From an uncultured Roseibium sp. (GTDB taxonomy: Bacteria; Pseudomonadota; Alphaproteobacteria; Rhizobiales; Stappiaceae), in contig NZ_CANMFD010000004.1 in assembly GCF_947496995.1 (NCBI RefSeq), positions 310,001-374,000 of the forward strand: a DNA stretch of 64,000 nucleotides. Direction: 5' to 3'. The notes below the pieces were generated by a model. It did no database searches and had not been told where the DNA came from. It was given only the letters and a program-made list of their open reading frames with translations. Positions 18,189 to 25,959 of the stretch are shown piece after piece. Each line of letters begins with the position of its first letter. Within the stretch, counting starts at the first letter, position 1. The position numbers and the translations under genes are program-made.

Positions 18189-18988
18189 GCGGCGACCGCT
18201 GTTTCCCTGGACTTCGCCGGCACCGCTCCTGTCTGGGTCTGTTCCACCCATCGGATCACCTCAAACGTACCATCATGGTGTTCTGCTACCGCAGTACAGC
18301 TCTCCACCCAATCACCCGTGTTTATATAGTGTATGCCGTTCACGTCGCGATCAGCGGCATGGTGGATGTGACCGCAGATCACCCCTTGCACCCCCTGGCG
18401 GCGCGCCTCGTCCGACAGCGCCTCCTCGAACCGTCCGATAAAGCTGACGGCATTCTTGACCTTCAGCTTCGCCCAGGCCGACAGCGACCAGTAGGTAAGG
18501 CCAAGGCGGCGGCGGACAACATTAAGCCACGTATTGACGCCGAGCGCTGTCACGTAGGCCTTGTCGCCGAAAAACGCCAGCCATTTGGCGTGGCGGATCA
18601 CGACGTCGAACTGGTCTCCATGGATGACAAGGTAGCGCTTGCCGCTGGCGGATTCATGGATGATGCTGTCGGTCACCTCGACCCCGCCGAAGTGGGTGCC
18701 GAGAAAATTGCGCAGGAACTCGTCATGATTGCCCGGAATGTAGATGATCCGGGCTCCCTTGCGGCCTTTGCGGAGGATTTTCTGCACGACATCGTTGTGC
18801 AGCTGCGGCCAGTGCCAGGACCGCTTCAGACGCCATCCGTCGGCAATGTCGCCGACCAGATAGATGGTCTCCGCATCGTTGTCCTTGAGGAAATCCAGCA
18901 GCATATCCGCCTGGCAGCCCCGTGTGCCAAGATGAACGTCAGAAATGAACAAAGCCCGGTAATGCCGTGATGTCTCTGCGGTAGACAT
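18185..18988 (-). CDS. plcP: metallophosphoesterase, probable phospholipase PlcP (LpxH-like)
   Basis: A 267-residue calcineurin-type metallophosphoesterase with all five metal motifs: FISDVHLG, LVGDIADGW, IPGNHDE, VIHGDQFD and CGHIHHA. Database transfer usually names this family UDP-2,3-diacylglucosamine diphosphatase. However, Hyphomicrobiales generally use LpxI for that step, and the characterised relative in Sinorhizobium is PlcP, which hydrolyses phosphatidylcholine and other phospholipids to diacylglycerol during phosphate starvation. The overlap with the GT4 gene supports PlcP. The ATG at 18988 has GGAGAAG seven bases upstream; the frame is open for 15 codons further up. Lipid A biosynthesis is the alternative role. 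Confidence 0.7.
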   Translation of the reverse strand: MSTAETSRHYRALFISDVHLGTRGCQADMLLDFLKDNDAETIYLVGDIADGWRLKRSWHWPQLHNDVVQKILRKGRKGARIIYIPGNHDEFLRNFLGTHFGGVEVTDSIIHESASGKRYLVIHGDQFDVVIRHAKWLAFFGDKAYVTALGVNTWLNVVRRRLGLTYWSLSAWAKLKVKNAVSFIGRFEEALSDEARRQGVQGVICGHIHHAADRDVNGIHYINTGDWVESCTAVAEHHDGTFEVIRWVEQTQTGAVPAKSRETAVAA

Positions 18989-19310
18989 AGCACTTCTCCA
19001 TATTCTCTCTGGAGCGCTATAGACGCGATTCAAGTATCAATATTATGACACCACTTGCGTCCTTCTGTCTGATGTCTGCCGTCCGCCTCCATGATCAACA
19101 CCACTTGGCCTGGAGTGCTTTGCATTCAAATGGTTTGTTTCAATCGTAAAACGCTTTGACGGAATCGGTTTTGTCTTTACCCGATACACGGTTGAAACTT
19201 TCCGGCACATCAACCGCATCCAGCACGGAGGCATCGGGTCGTGCGGGCGATTGACAGGTTGCGACACACCGGCGACAAACCGCCAAAGCGGAAACAGAAG
19301 GAGACATTCC
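18989..19310. promoter_or_regulatory. divergent regulatory region between plcP and the SDR gene
   Basis: These 322 bases separate two divergent genes. On the minus strand, CATAAT (complement of about 19033-19038) could be a -10 for plcP. CTGTCTG and CTGCCGT spaced by four bases (19065-19082, plus strand) resemble the seven-base direct repeats of a PhoB box at the distance where a -35 would be expected. The match is only 5/7 in each half and in the opposite orientation, so this is a weak candidate. No small gene is apparent. Confidence 0.25.
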
Positions 19311-20090
19311 ATGGACCTGGGTCTTGAAGGCAAGAAGGCGATCATCTGCGCATCCAGCCGAGGTCTCGGCAGGGGCTGTGCGGAGGCCCTGGCCGAAGCG
19401 GGGTGCGAAATCGTTCTGAACGGACGCGACGAAGCCGTGCTGTCCGAAACAAAAGCCGCCATCGAGGCGGCCCACAAGGTGAAAGTAACCAGCGTTGCAG
19501 CGGATGTTTCCACCCGCGAAGGCCAGGAAGCCCTGCTGGCGGCCTGCCCTAACCCCGACATCCTGGTCAACAACAACGGCGGCCCGCCCCGCCGGGACTA
19601 TTCCGAACTCGACCGGGCCGCGATGCTGGACGGAGCCATCCAGAATTTCATCACGCCTGTCGAACTGATCCAGGCAGTTGCCCCGGGCATGCAGGAACGC
19701 GGCTTCGGAAGGATTGTCAACATCACCTCCCTCTCTGTCAGGATGCCGATTGAAGGTCTTGACCTGTCCAGTGGTGCCCGCGCGGGCCTCACGGCATTTC
19801 TGGCCGGCGTCTGCCGGCAACTCGCTCCGCACGGCATCACGATCAACAATCTGCTTCCCGGAAAGATGGACACCGACCGCCTGAAAGGCGGCTTCACACG
19901 CGCCGCCGAGCAAACCGGCAAGAGCGTCGATCAGGTGCGCGCGGCCCAAGCTGCGGAAATTCCGGCACAGCGCTTCGGAACGGCAGAGGAATTCGGCCAG
20001 ACCTGCGCCTTCCTGTGCTCCCGGCAGGCCGGGTATATCACCGGTCAGAACATCCTCATGGACGGCGGCCTGTTTCCCTCCGCCTTTTGA
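19311..20090 (+). CDS. SDR-family oxidoreductase with altered catalytic tetrad
   Basis: A 259-residue Rossmann-fold protein. The cofactor loop is ASSRGLGRG at about residues 14-22 and the strand-4 motif is NNNGGPP in place of the usual NNAG. The catalytic serine is present (NITSLSV), but the following YxxxK is replaced by LSSGARAGL, so both the Tyr and the Lys appear to be missing. The C-terminal FLCSRQAGYITGQNILMDGG is typical of the FabG-like branch. A group of such SDRs without the Tyr exists, and their chemistry is not known to me. AGAAGGAG lies seven bases before the ATG. Ends in a strong shared terminator. Confidence 0.8.
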   Translation: MDLGLEGKKAIICASSRGLGRGCAEALAEAGCEIVLNGRDEAVLSETKAAIEAAHKVKVTSVAADVSTREGQEALLAACPNPDILVNNNGGPPRRDYSELDRAAMLDGAIQNFITPVELIQAVAPGMQERGFGRIVNITSLSVRMPIEGLDLSSGARAGLTAFLAGVCRQLAPHGITINNLLPGKMDTDRLKGGFTRAAEQTGKSVDQVRAAQAAEIPAQRFGTAEEFGQTCAFLCSRQAGYITGQNILMDGGLFPSAF

Positions 20091-20115
20091 GGTTTGCCGG
20101 ACCTTTTTGAAACTG

Positions 20116-20143
20116 GAAAGGCCGGGGCAAGCCCCGGCCTTTC
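20116..20143. terminator. bidirectional terminator between SDR and fadL-like genes
   Basis: GAAAGGCCGGGG, loop CAAG, then CCCCGGCCTTTC: a 12-base-pair stem with A/T-rich flanks on both sides, placed between convergent genes. Confidence 0.8.
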
Positions 20144-20169
20144 TCATTTGAAGCGTCTGCGGAGGGCCG

Positions 20170-21432
20170 TCAGAACTTGTAGCGCAGCGAAGCCGAGATG
20201 ATGTTCACATGGCTGTCGACGTCGGCGGCGTAGGTCCCGAAGGTCGAATTGTAGTCCTGATGGCTGGGATCGATGTTGATCTTGGTCGATTCCGGGATGA
20301 TGTGGGTGTAGCCCAGATCAAAGGACAGATGCTGGTTGAAATTGTAGCTCCCACCTGCCGACAGCCACCAACGATTGTTGTCCGGCAGACGTGTGGACCG
20401 GATTTCCTCGTCGATCGGGGAAATCTCGTATCCGAGACCGGCGCGCAAGGTCAGTTTCTCGTTGAAGTCGTACTCGCCGCCAAGCGAGAAGAACCAGCCG
20501 TCGTCGTAGTTGAAATGCAGCGTGGTCAGTGTCGCACCCGATGCGTCCGAGATCGCACGCGGCGATTTCAGGCGGCTCCAGTTGGTCCACTCGACGGTGC
20601 CCAGCACCCGGAACTTGTCGGTCAAGCGTTGCCGGGCAGAGATGTTGACCATATCCGGCGTCACCACGCCGAGACCGATCGCGCTGCGCGTACCGCTGGC
20701 GAAGAGGTCTCCCTCCAGGTCGTGACCCACCCCCGAACGGTAGCCTACGCCGATTTCGGTGCCCTCGAAGGGACGCACGGTCACACCGGCGGTGACGCCG
20801 AAGCCGACGCCATCCCCAGTGATCTCATTGGATCGCGGGAAGCCCGCACCGGACGTCGCATCGGCGGATTTCAGGGCAACGTCGAGATACTGAACCTGCA
20901 CACCGACCGCGACCGTGACCATGTCGTTGATCTGATAGGCAATGGCCGGGTTCACGTTGATCGAAAAGACCGAGGACGACCTGGAATAGAACTGTGCGGC
21001 CCAGTTCATGTCTGGTTTGGTAGAAAGACCGAACGGCGCGTTGATGCCGACACCGAAGATCAGATTGTCATTCAGCCGGTAGGCCGCATAGGACGCCGGA
21101 ATGAAAGCATCGGAAGCAATATCGCCACTGCCGATGGAAGATGATCCCAGAAGACCTCCGGACAGGGTGCCATCGATCTCGGAAACGGGAAACAGGCCCG
21201 TGTTATGCGCTTCGACGGTCAGTCCCTTCTCTGCGCCCATCAGGGACGCCGGGTTCCAGTACATCGACGATATGCCGCCACCCGTCGTTCCGTAGCCCGC
21301 AAAAGACATGCCCTGATAGTAAGCGCTCTGCTCACGTAGCGCAAAGCCGCCCGCATGAGCCGAACCTGCAATCATAGATAGTGCGACTGCGGTTGCAGCA
21401 AATAGAATGGTTTTTTTGTTTACGCTTGTCAT
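20170..21432 (-). CDS. OmpP1/FadL-family outer membrane transporter
   Basis: A 420-residue outer-membrane protein. A signal peptide ending in SAHAG is followed directly by GFALREQSAYYQGMSFAG, the conserved N-terminal hatch region of FadL/OmpP1 proteins (with the typical NPASL motif in MYWNPASLMG). The rest alternates amphipathic strands, and the last residue is Phe (SLRYKF), the usual outer-membrane beta-barrel end. The family carries long-chain fatty acids or other hydrophobic compounds. GGGGAGGAAACG precedes the ATG at 21432; the longer frame upstream is not used. An acyl-CoA ligase is encoded 15 kb away, not adjacent. Confidence 0.85.
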   Translation of the reverse strand: MTSVNKKTILFAATAVALSMIAGSAHAGGFALREQSAYYQGMSFAGYGTTGGGISSMYWNPASLMGAEKGLTVEAHNTGLFPVSEIDGTLSGGLLGSSSIGSGDIASDAFIPASYAAYRLNDNLIFGVGINAPFGLSTKPDMNWAAQFYSRSSSVFSINVNPAIAYQINDMVTVAVGVQVQYLDVALKSADATSGAGFPRSNEITGDGVGFGVTAGVTVRPFEGTEIGVGYRSGVGHDLEGDLFASGTRSAIGLGVVTPDMVNISARQRLTDKFRVLGTVEWTNWSRLKSPRAISDASGATLTTLHFNYDDGWFFSLGGEYDFNEKLTLRAGLGYEISPIDEEIRSTRLPDNNRWWLSAGGSYNFNQHLSFDLGYTHIIPESTKINIDPSHQDYNSTFGTYAADVDSHVNIISASLRYKF

Positions 21433-21969
21433 AGCGTTTCCTCCCCTACCCGTCCCGCCGGGTGTTCCACGACAACTGAAGACAGATTTTCGGGAGAAAG
21501 TTTCAGGTTTCAACCTAATAATAACGGGAAGACCTGCTGCGGTTTTTGATGCTGCACCGCAAAATACGCCGTGATGTGACAAGATATTTTTGGTTGCACC
21601 TCTCAAACTCTTCGAAAAGGATATGTTCGGCGACGGTTCGTCACACCAACGACACATGTTTGCTCACTTGCCTAATTATTAGGCAGGGCGACTACGCATT
21701 TTCTCTGACGTGCATTAGTGTTGGATCGTTGCGGCTTTGCCACAGGTTTCCCAGGGGAACATCGGCATCCGGGGGATAAGTCCCTTGAAATACCTTCGCA
21801 AAAACACCAATGGTCCGACTTATGAAATGGCCCGTTTCTCCGGCTGAATCGGAAAAAGCGAGGCATTGCTGCCCCGCTCCCTCGTCATAAACCTGTTTGT
21901 CTGCGACCGAAGAGCCGCCGCGATCCGGCGCCGGCCGGCACGCACTTTCGCACCCGACCGGTGACAGGG
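21433..21969. other. long upstream region of the fadL-like gene
   Basis: A 537-base region, AT-rich around 21540-21720. It separates the fadL-like start from the 3' end of the TRAP binding-protein gene. It contains the 17-base palindrome listed separately. A 64-codon minus-strand frame (21672-21866) is Cys/Arg/Ser rich without a ribosome-binding site and I do not call it. Probably the promoter and operator region of the fadL-like gene. Confidence 0.4.
21669..21685. promoter_or_regulatory. perfect 17-base palindrome, possible operator
   Basis: TGCCTAATTATTAGGCA is two perfect eight-base half-sites around a single central T, in an otherwise non-coding AT-rich stretch about 240 bases upstream of the fadL-like start. 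It is the form expected for a dimeric regulator site; the regulator is unknown. Confidence 0.4.
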
Positions 21970-23076
21970 CTAACCGTCCCGGGCCGTCAGGAAGCGCCGC
22001 ATGGCAACATCGCTCCAGGGCGCCAGACGAACCAGGGCAGCGGTGTAGCTTTCCTGAATACGCGCGCTAAGCGGGTCCTTTTCGGCAAATTCGGCCAGAA
22101 CCACGGCAGCGGTTTCCCGCAAGGCGACCAGAACATCCTCCGGATAGAACCTGACCGTGACGCCATCTTCTTCCTGAAGCAGCTTCAGGCTGCCGGCGTT
22201 CTGCCAGTCGCTTTCGGCAAGGGCCCGTCCGTTCTCCGCCCGGCAGGCCTCCAGAACGATTGCCCGCAACTCCTCGGGCAGTCCGTCAAGCGCGACCTGA
22301 TTGAAGATCGCTTCCCCCGTGCCGTTCGGTTCGTGGAAGCCCGGCGAATAATAGGATTTGGCGGCCTTGTGGAAGCCCATGGCCCGGTCGGACCAGGGAC
22401 CGAGAAATTCGGTCGCGTCCAGAACGCCGGTCTGCAGGGCCTGGAACAATTCGCCCGGCGGCAGGCTGACCGGTGTCGCGCCGAGCCGGCGCATCACCTC
22501 GCCGCCAAGTCCCGGCATCCGGATCTTGAGCCCCTTGAGGTCGGCGAGACTGTTGATCTCTCGCCTGTACCAGCCCCCCATCTGCACGCCGGTGTTGCCC
22601 GCCATCACCGGCTTCAGGCCGAAGGGCGCGTAGAGCTCGTCCCACAGCGCCTGCCCGCCGCCCTGCTCGATCCAGGCGATGTGTTCATGAGGCAGGAGAC
22701 CGAAGGGGATCGCGGTGAAATAGACCGAAGCAGGGATCTTGCCCTGCCAGAAGAACGACGCCGTATGCGCCATCTGGGCCGTTCCAGCTGCGACAGCCTC
22801 GAACACGCCCAGCGCCGGAACCAGTTCTCCGGCCGCATAAAGCCGAATGCGCATCCGGCCGCCGGACATTTCGCCGACCCGGTCGGCAATCCGCTGCGCG
22901 GTCACACCGGGACCCGGCAGGTTCTTCGGCCAGGAGGTCACCATCTTCCATTCGAGGGTGGCGTTTTCCTGCGCAAGGGCGGGAGCTGCCAGGACTGAGG
23001 CACCGGCAGCGGCGGACGCCCCGAGCAGTGCCCTGCGATTTATCGTCTTGCTGGCGTTTGAGGATCCGTCAGACAT
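21970..23076 (-). CDS. TRAP transporter solute-binding protein (DctP family)
   Basis: A 368-residue periplasmic binding protein with a twin-arginine-type signal (NRRALLGASAAAGASV ending ALAQE). The mature N-terminus WKMVTSWPKNLPGPG is typical of the TakP/FcbT1-like DctP branch that binds 2-oxo acids and other carboxylates. GNTGVQMGGWYRREI and TEFLGPWSD line the expected ligand site. No DctQ or DctM membrane subunit is next to it. The start lies one base after the thiD stop, with GGAG upstream, so it is the third gene of the TPP-riboswitch operon. Inference: it may bind a thiamine-related compound or a carboxylate linked to that pathway. Confidence 0.8.
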   Translation of the reverse strand: MSDGSSNASKTINRRALLGASAAAGASVLAAPALAQENATLEWKMVTSWPKNLPGPGVTAQRIADRVGEMSGGRMRIRLYAAGELVPALGVFEAVAAGTAQMAHTASFFWQGKIPASVYFTAIPFGLLPHEHIAWIEQGGGQALWDELYAPFGLKPVMAGNTGVQMGGWYRREINSLADLKGLKIRMPGLGGEVMRRLGATPVSLPPGELFQALQTGVLDATEFLGPWSDRAMGFHKAAKSYYSPGFHEPNGTGEAIFNQVALDGLPEELRAIVLEACRAENGRALAESDWQNAGSLKLLQEEDGVTVRFYPEDVLVALRETAAVVLAEFAEKDPLSARIQESYTAALVRLAPWSDVAMRRFLTARDG

Positions 23077-23077
23077 C

Positions 23078-23884
23078 TCATTTTCTCCAGAATTCATGAA
23101 AGTGATGGACAGGTCCGTGCCCCGCACCGATGTCGAGGCGGTCGGCGGCAGCGATTGCGGACTGGATATAGGTTTTCGCGTGCCTGAGCGCGGTTTCCAG
23201 ATCCTTTCCCGCCGCCAGTCCGGCGGCTATGGCGGACGACAGGGTGCAGCCTGTTCCATGCGTGTTGTTGGTCGCGATACGGTCCTGCCGCAGCCAGAGT
23301 TCGGTTCCGCTCCGGTCGATGAAAAGGTCCGCGCTTTCGTCGCTCGTGCCGTGCCCGCCTTTCAGCAATACGGACCTGGCCCCGCGCTCAAGCAACTGTT
23401 CGGCCTGTGCGCGCATGGCGGCCTCGCTGTCCGCCACCTCTCCCTCCAGCATGCGGGCAGCTTCATGGAGGTTCGGCGTGATCACATCGGCGCGCGGCAC
23501 GAGCAGGCTCATCAGGCTGTCGACAGCACTTTCGGCAAGCAGCGGATCCCCGGAGGCGGCCACCATCACCGGATCGAGAACCACCGGTCCGGTGTCATGC
23601 ACCGCCAGACCTTCGGCGACCGCCTCGATGACATCGACACGCGACAGCATGCCGATCTTGGTCGCATTCACCTTCAGGTCCGAATAGACCGCATCCATCT
23701 GGGCGCGTACGAAATCGGGCGGAACGTCGTGAATGGCGCTCACACCGAGGGTGTTCTGCGCGGTCAGGGCCGTCAGAATACTGGCGCCGTAGACACCGTT
23801 TGCGGAAAAGGTCTTCAGGTCTGCCTGAATGCCGGCCCCTCCGCCGGAATCCGACCCTGCTATTGTCACCGCGATAGCGGTCAT
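23078..23884 (-). CDS. thiD: hydroxymethylpyrimidine/phosphomethylpyrimidine kinase ThiD
   Basis: A 268-residue ribokinase-fold kinase. The N-terminus AVTIAGSDSGGGAGIQAD is the HMP-binding signature, with VLDPVMVA in the middle and the anion hole/catalytic Asp in NTHGTGCTLSSAIAA. It phosphorylates HMP and HMP-phosphate to HMP-pyrophosphate for thiamine synthesis or salvage. The gene lies 36 bases after thiM and directly before the TRAP binding-protein gene, all under the same riboswitch. No thiE or thiC is present here. Confidence 0.9.
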   Translation of the reverse strand: MTAIAVTIAGSDSGGGAGIQADLKTFSANGVYGASILTALTAQNTLGVSAIHDVPPDFVRAQMDAVYSDLKVNATKIGMLSRVDVIEAVAEGLAVHDTGPVVLDPVMVAASGDPLLAESAVDSLMSLLVPRADVITPNLHEAARMLEGEVADSEAAMRAQAEQLLERGARSVLLKGGHGTSDESADLFIDRSGTELWLRQDRIATNNTHGTGCTLSSAIAAGLAAGKDLETALRHAKTYIQSAIAAADRLDIGAGHGPVHHFHEFWRK

Positions 23885-23920
23885 GGGCGTCTCCTCTTCG
23901 TTCTGAAATGGGAACAGTCG

Positions 23921-24694
23921 TCAGGCGGCCTTGAGCCGGGCCTCGATATCGACAAGGCTCATCGCATAGAGCGCGTCGAGCAACTCCGGCACGAAGGTGC
24001 CCGGACCGCAAGAGCGTGCAGCCGCGACTTCTCCGGCGATGTTGAACACCGACAAGCCACAGGCGGCAGCAAGCGCCCGGTCGGTCTCCACGCTCGCGAA
24101 GGCGGCAAGCACCGCCCCGCCCGCACATCCCGTCGCCGTCACACGCGCCATCAGCGGATGTCCGTTCAAGAGCCGGAAATCCCTGTTGCTGCTTTCGATC
24201 TTGTCTTCTTCACCGGTCACCGCGAACACCGTTCCTGCAGCGATCATTTCTTCCACGCCGGTCCTTCCGGGAAACAGCGCTTCCATTTCCGGTGCATTCA
24301 GGCGCACGAGGTCCGGACCGCAGGACAGAAGCTCTGTCGCATAGGCACAGCGAACCGGCGAACGGTTGACGAAGACCGGATCGATGCTGACCGGCCGCCC
24401 GGCGGTTCTCGCCGCCTCGATGGCAAGCGGGATTGCCGCGCGCCGGGTCTCGTCAAGGGTTCCCAGATTGACGAGCAGCGCATCCGCACTCCCGGCGAAT
24501 CCGGCGACTTCCTCTTCGGCGATGGTCATGGACGGGACCGCGCCGAGCGCCAGCAGCACATTGGCGGTGAAGTTCTGCGCGACCCCGTTGGTGATCGCGT
24601 GGACACGCGGCGTCTTCTCGCGCACCCGCAGCAGAAGCTCGTAAACCGTCTCGGCGGACAGGCCGTCGGTGGACGCGGCAACGGTGAGGCTCAT
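23921..24694 (-). CDS. thiM: hydroxyethylthiazole kinase ThiM
   Basis: A 257-residue kinase of the ThiM family: VHAITNGVAQNFTANVLLALGA (positions about 24556-24620) holds the thiazole-binding NxV element, VSIDPVFV follows, and the ATP/Mg site is in TATGCAGGAVLAAF with the catalytic Cys. It phosphorylates the thiazole alcohol to THZ-P, a salvage step. First gene of the riboswitch operon. Its Shine-Dalgarno GGGAGG (complement of 24701-24706) can pair with the adjacent CCTCTC, a likely translational expression platform. Confidence 0.9.
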   Translation of the reverse strand: MSLTVAASTDGLSAETVYELLLRVREKTPRVHAITNGVAQNFTANVLLALGAVPSMTIAEEEVAGFAGSADALLVNLGTLDETRRAAIPLAIEAARTAGRPVSIDPVFVNRSPVRCAYATELLSCGPDLVRLNAPEMEALFPGRTGVEEMIAAGTVFAVTGEEDKIESSNRDFRLLNGHPLMARVTATGCAGGAVLAAFASVETDRALAAACGLSVFNIAGEVAAARSCGPGTFVPELLDALYAMSLVDIEARLKAA

Positions 24695-24779
24695 GAGGCA
24701 CCTCCCGAGAGGACCGCGAATGCGCCGGTATGACGATGGATGTGGAGCGGGCGATCTGCCCTGGATGTCATCATCTCAA

Positions 24780-24866
24780 ATCCCTCCGCCGGTACAAGCC
24801 GGATCAGGTTCAAGGAGTTGGCCAGTCGCCTCTCAGCCCGAGCCACTATAGCCAGGCACCCCCATG
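24780..24866 (-). ncRNA. TPP riboswitch (THI element)
   Basis: Read on the minus strand, the region shows the conserved core: GGGGTGCC near the 5' end, GGCTGAGAGG, then CTTGAACCTGATCCGGCTTG and GCGGAGGGA at the 3' end. These are the pyrimidine- and pyrophosphate-binding elements of the TPP aptamer. About 85 bases separate it from thiM, where CCTCTCGGGAGG can hide the Shine-Dalgarno. Control is therefore probably translational and should repress thiM-thiD-TRAP when TPP is high. Confidence 0.93.
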
Positions 24867-25123
24867 AGATATCTGACAGCTAACAAGGCCCGTCCGCTTT
24901 TGCAAGTCCCCGCTCGCCACGAACCCTTGCCGATTAACTGCTGAGGCAATTGACTGGAATGCCGAGATGGGCGATGTCCTTGAGAAGAAATTTATCCGGA
25001 TCAGCGGCCGTTCGATCACAATTGCATCAAAGGCCGAAAGCTGATCGATCTTGAAATGAGAGAGCATCCTGTGTGTCTTCGCAGGACCGCGTGATGCTCT
25101 CGTCCCAATGTCCGGAGCGCCGC
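24867..25123. other. intergenic region between TPP operon and AsnC-domain gene
   Basis: Contains the promoter of the riboswitch operon (minus strand) and of the small AsnC-domain gene (plus strand). I see no repeat or RNA gene in it. CCGGAGCGCC is the Shine-Dalgarno region of the plus-strand gene. Confidence 0.4.
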
Positions 25124-25360
25124 ATGACCCCGTTTTTCGTGATGATCAAATGCCAGCTCGGCAAGACTTACCAGGTCGCCAGCGCGATCGCCGACGCGGA
25201 GATTGCCTCCGAGGTCTATTCCACCAGCGGCGATTATGATCTTCTGATAAAATTCTATATCGAAGACGGTGCCGATATCGGCCATTTCGTCAATGAAAAG
25301 GTGCATCCCATCGACGGCATTCAGGACACGAAAACCATCATTACCTTCAAGGCTTTCTAG
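25124..25360 (+). CDS. stand-alone Lrp/AsnC effector-binding (RAM) domain protein
   Basis: A 78-residue protein consisting only of the Lrp/AsnC ligand-binding alpha-beta domain (FFVMIKCQLGKTYQVA, then YSTSGDYDLLIKFYIEDGAD and TKTIITFKAF). There is no DNA-binding helix-turn-helix. Such stand-alone domains bind amino acids or partner with full-length Lrp proteins. The start at 25124 has GGAG nine bases upstream; the longer frame from 25073 adds residues outside the fold. Confidence 0.75.
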   Translation: MTPFFVMIKCQLGKTYQVASAIADAEIASEVYSTSGDYDLLIKFYIEDGADIGHFVNEKVHPIDGIQDTKTIITFKAF

Positions 25361-25439
25361 GGTGTGGACCTCCCGCATCTGTTTGAACGCAGGAGGCCCG
25401 ACTGATTTATCGCACGCTTTTCCGATCAGGAGATATTCC

Positions 25440-25841
25440 ATGCGCATTTTGAAATCCGCCGCCCTCATACTGGGCCTCAGCTTCCTTCCGCTTCCGGCGT
25501 CCGCCCAGGGCATGCCGCCGGAGCAGATCAAGCAGATCCTTGACGTGACCAAGGCCAACTGGGTGGGCTTCCGGGACTGGCAGGGTCAGGAACTGATCTA
25601 TTTCACCCACCTGGAAGCATGGAAATGCGGTATCGACTTTGTTTTCTACGGTCTGAACGGCGGCCCACTGGACCAGATCTGGGAACTGGATGAATGCAAT
25701 CCGGACAACCCGAACGCCGTCCTGAAGGAAAAGCCCTACCTGGAACGGCCCGATGGCTCGACCCAGTCCATCAGCGTGCAGCTGATCTTCCCGGACGGCA
25801 CCAAAAGCGCCGTCGAGACTTTCCTGTACAAGCCGCAGTAG
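25440..25841 (+). CDS. exported hypothetical protein (133 aa)
   Basis: A 133-residue protein with a clear Sec signal peptide (MRILKSAALILGLSFLPL, cleavage after ASA) and a small periplasmic domain: NWVGFRDWQGQELIYFTHLE, a lone WKCGIDFVFYG and a second Cys in LDECNPDNP that could form a disulfide. It ends in a beta-rich segment. AGGAGAT lies five bases before the ATG. I know no function for this family. It follows the AsnC-domain gene by 79 bases. Confidence 0.7.
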   Translation: MRILKSAALILGLSFLPLPASAQGMPPEQIKQILDVTKANWVGFRDWQGQELIYFTHLEAWKCGIDFVFYGLNGGPLDQIWELDECNPDNPNAVLKEKPYLERPDGSTQSISVQLIFPDGTKSAVETFLYKPQ

Positions 25842-25854
25842 TCAGGAAATTCCA

Positions 25855-25923
25855 GGCACGAAGTGCCTCCCCGGCCTTGAACCGGGGTCTTTTCGGGATA
25901 GGTCCCGGCTCAGGGCCGGGACG
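25855..25923 (+). repeat. double-hairpin repeat (family B), copy 1, also terminator-like
   Basis: GGCAC GAA GTGCC (25855-25867) is followed by CCCCGG with partner CCGGGG and TCTTTT, then GTCCCGGC (25902-25909) with GCCGGGAC (25915-25922). The first large hairpin plus T run probably ends the exported-protein transcript. The two-hairpin layout recurs at 35800-35868 and 57989-58053. Confidence 0.6.
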
Positions 25924-25959
25924 GCATTCAGCGTTTGAAGTCGGCCTGTAAAGGCGCTC

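Noticed and set aside
19065..19082. A firm PhoB box upstream of plcP
   Set aside because: Only five of seven bases match in each half and the orientation is opposite to the gene, so it is kept only as a weak candidate.
21672..21866. 64-codon minus-strand frame upstream of fadL-like gene
   Set aside because: Cys/Arg/Ser-rich composition, no Shine-Dalgarno, and it includes the palindrome region.
22847..24733. 628-codon plus-strand frame across thiD/thiM
   Set aside because: Antisense to well-supported genes and without a coherent domain.
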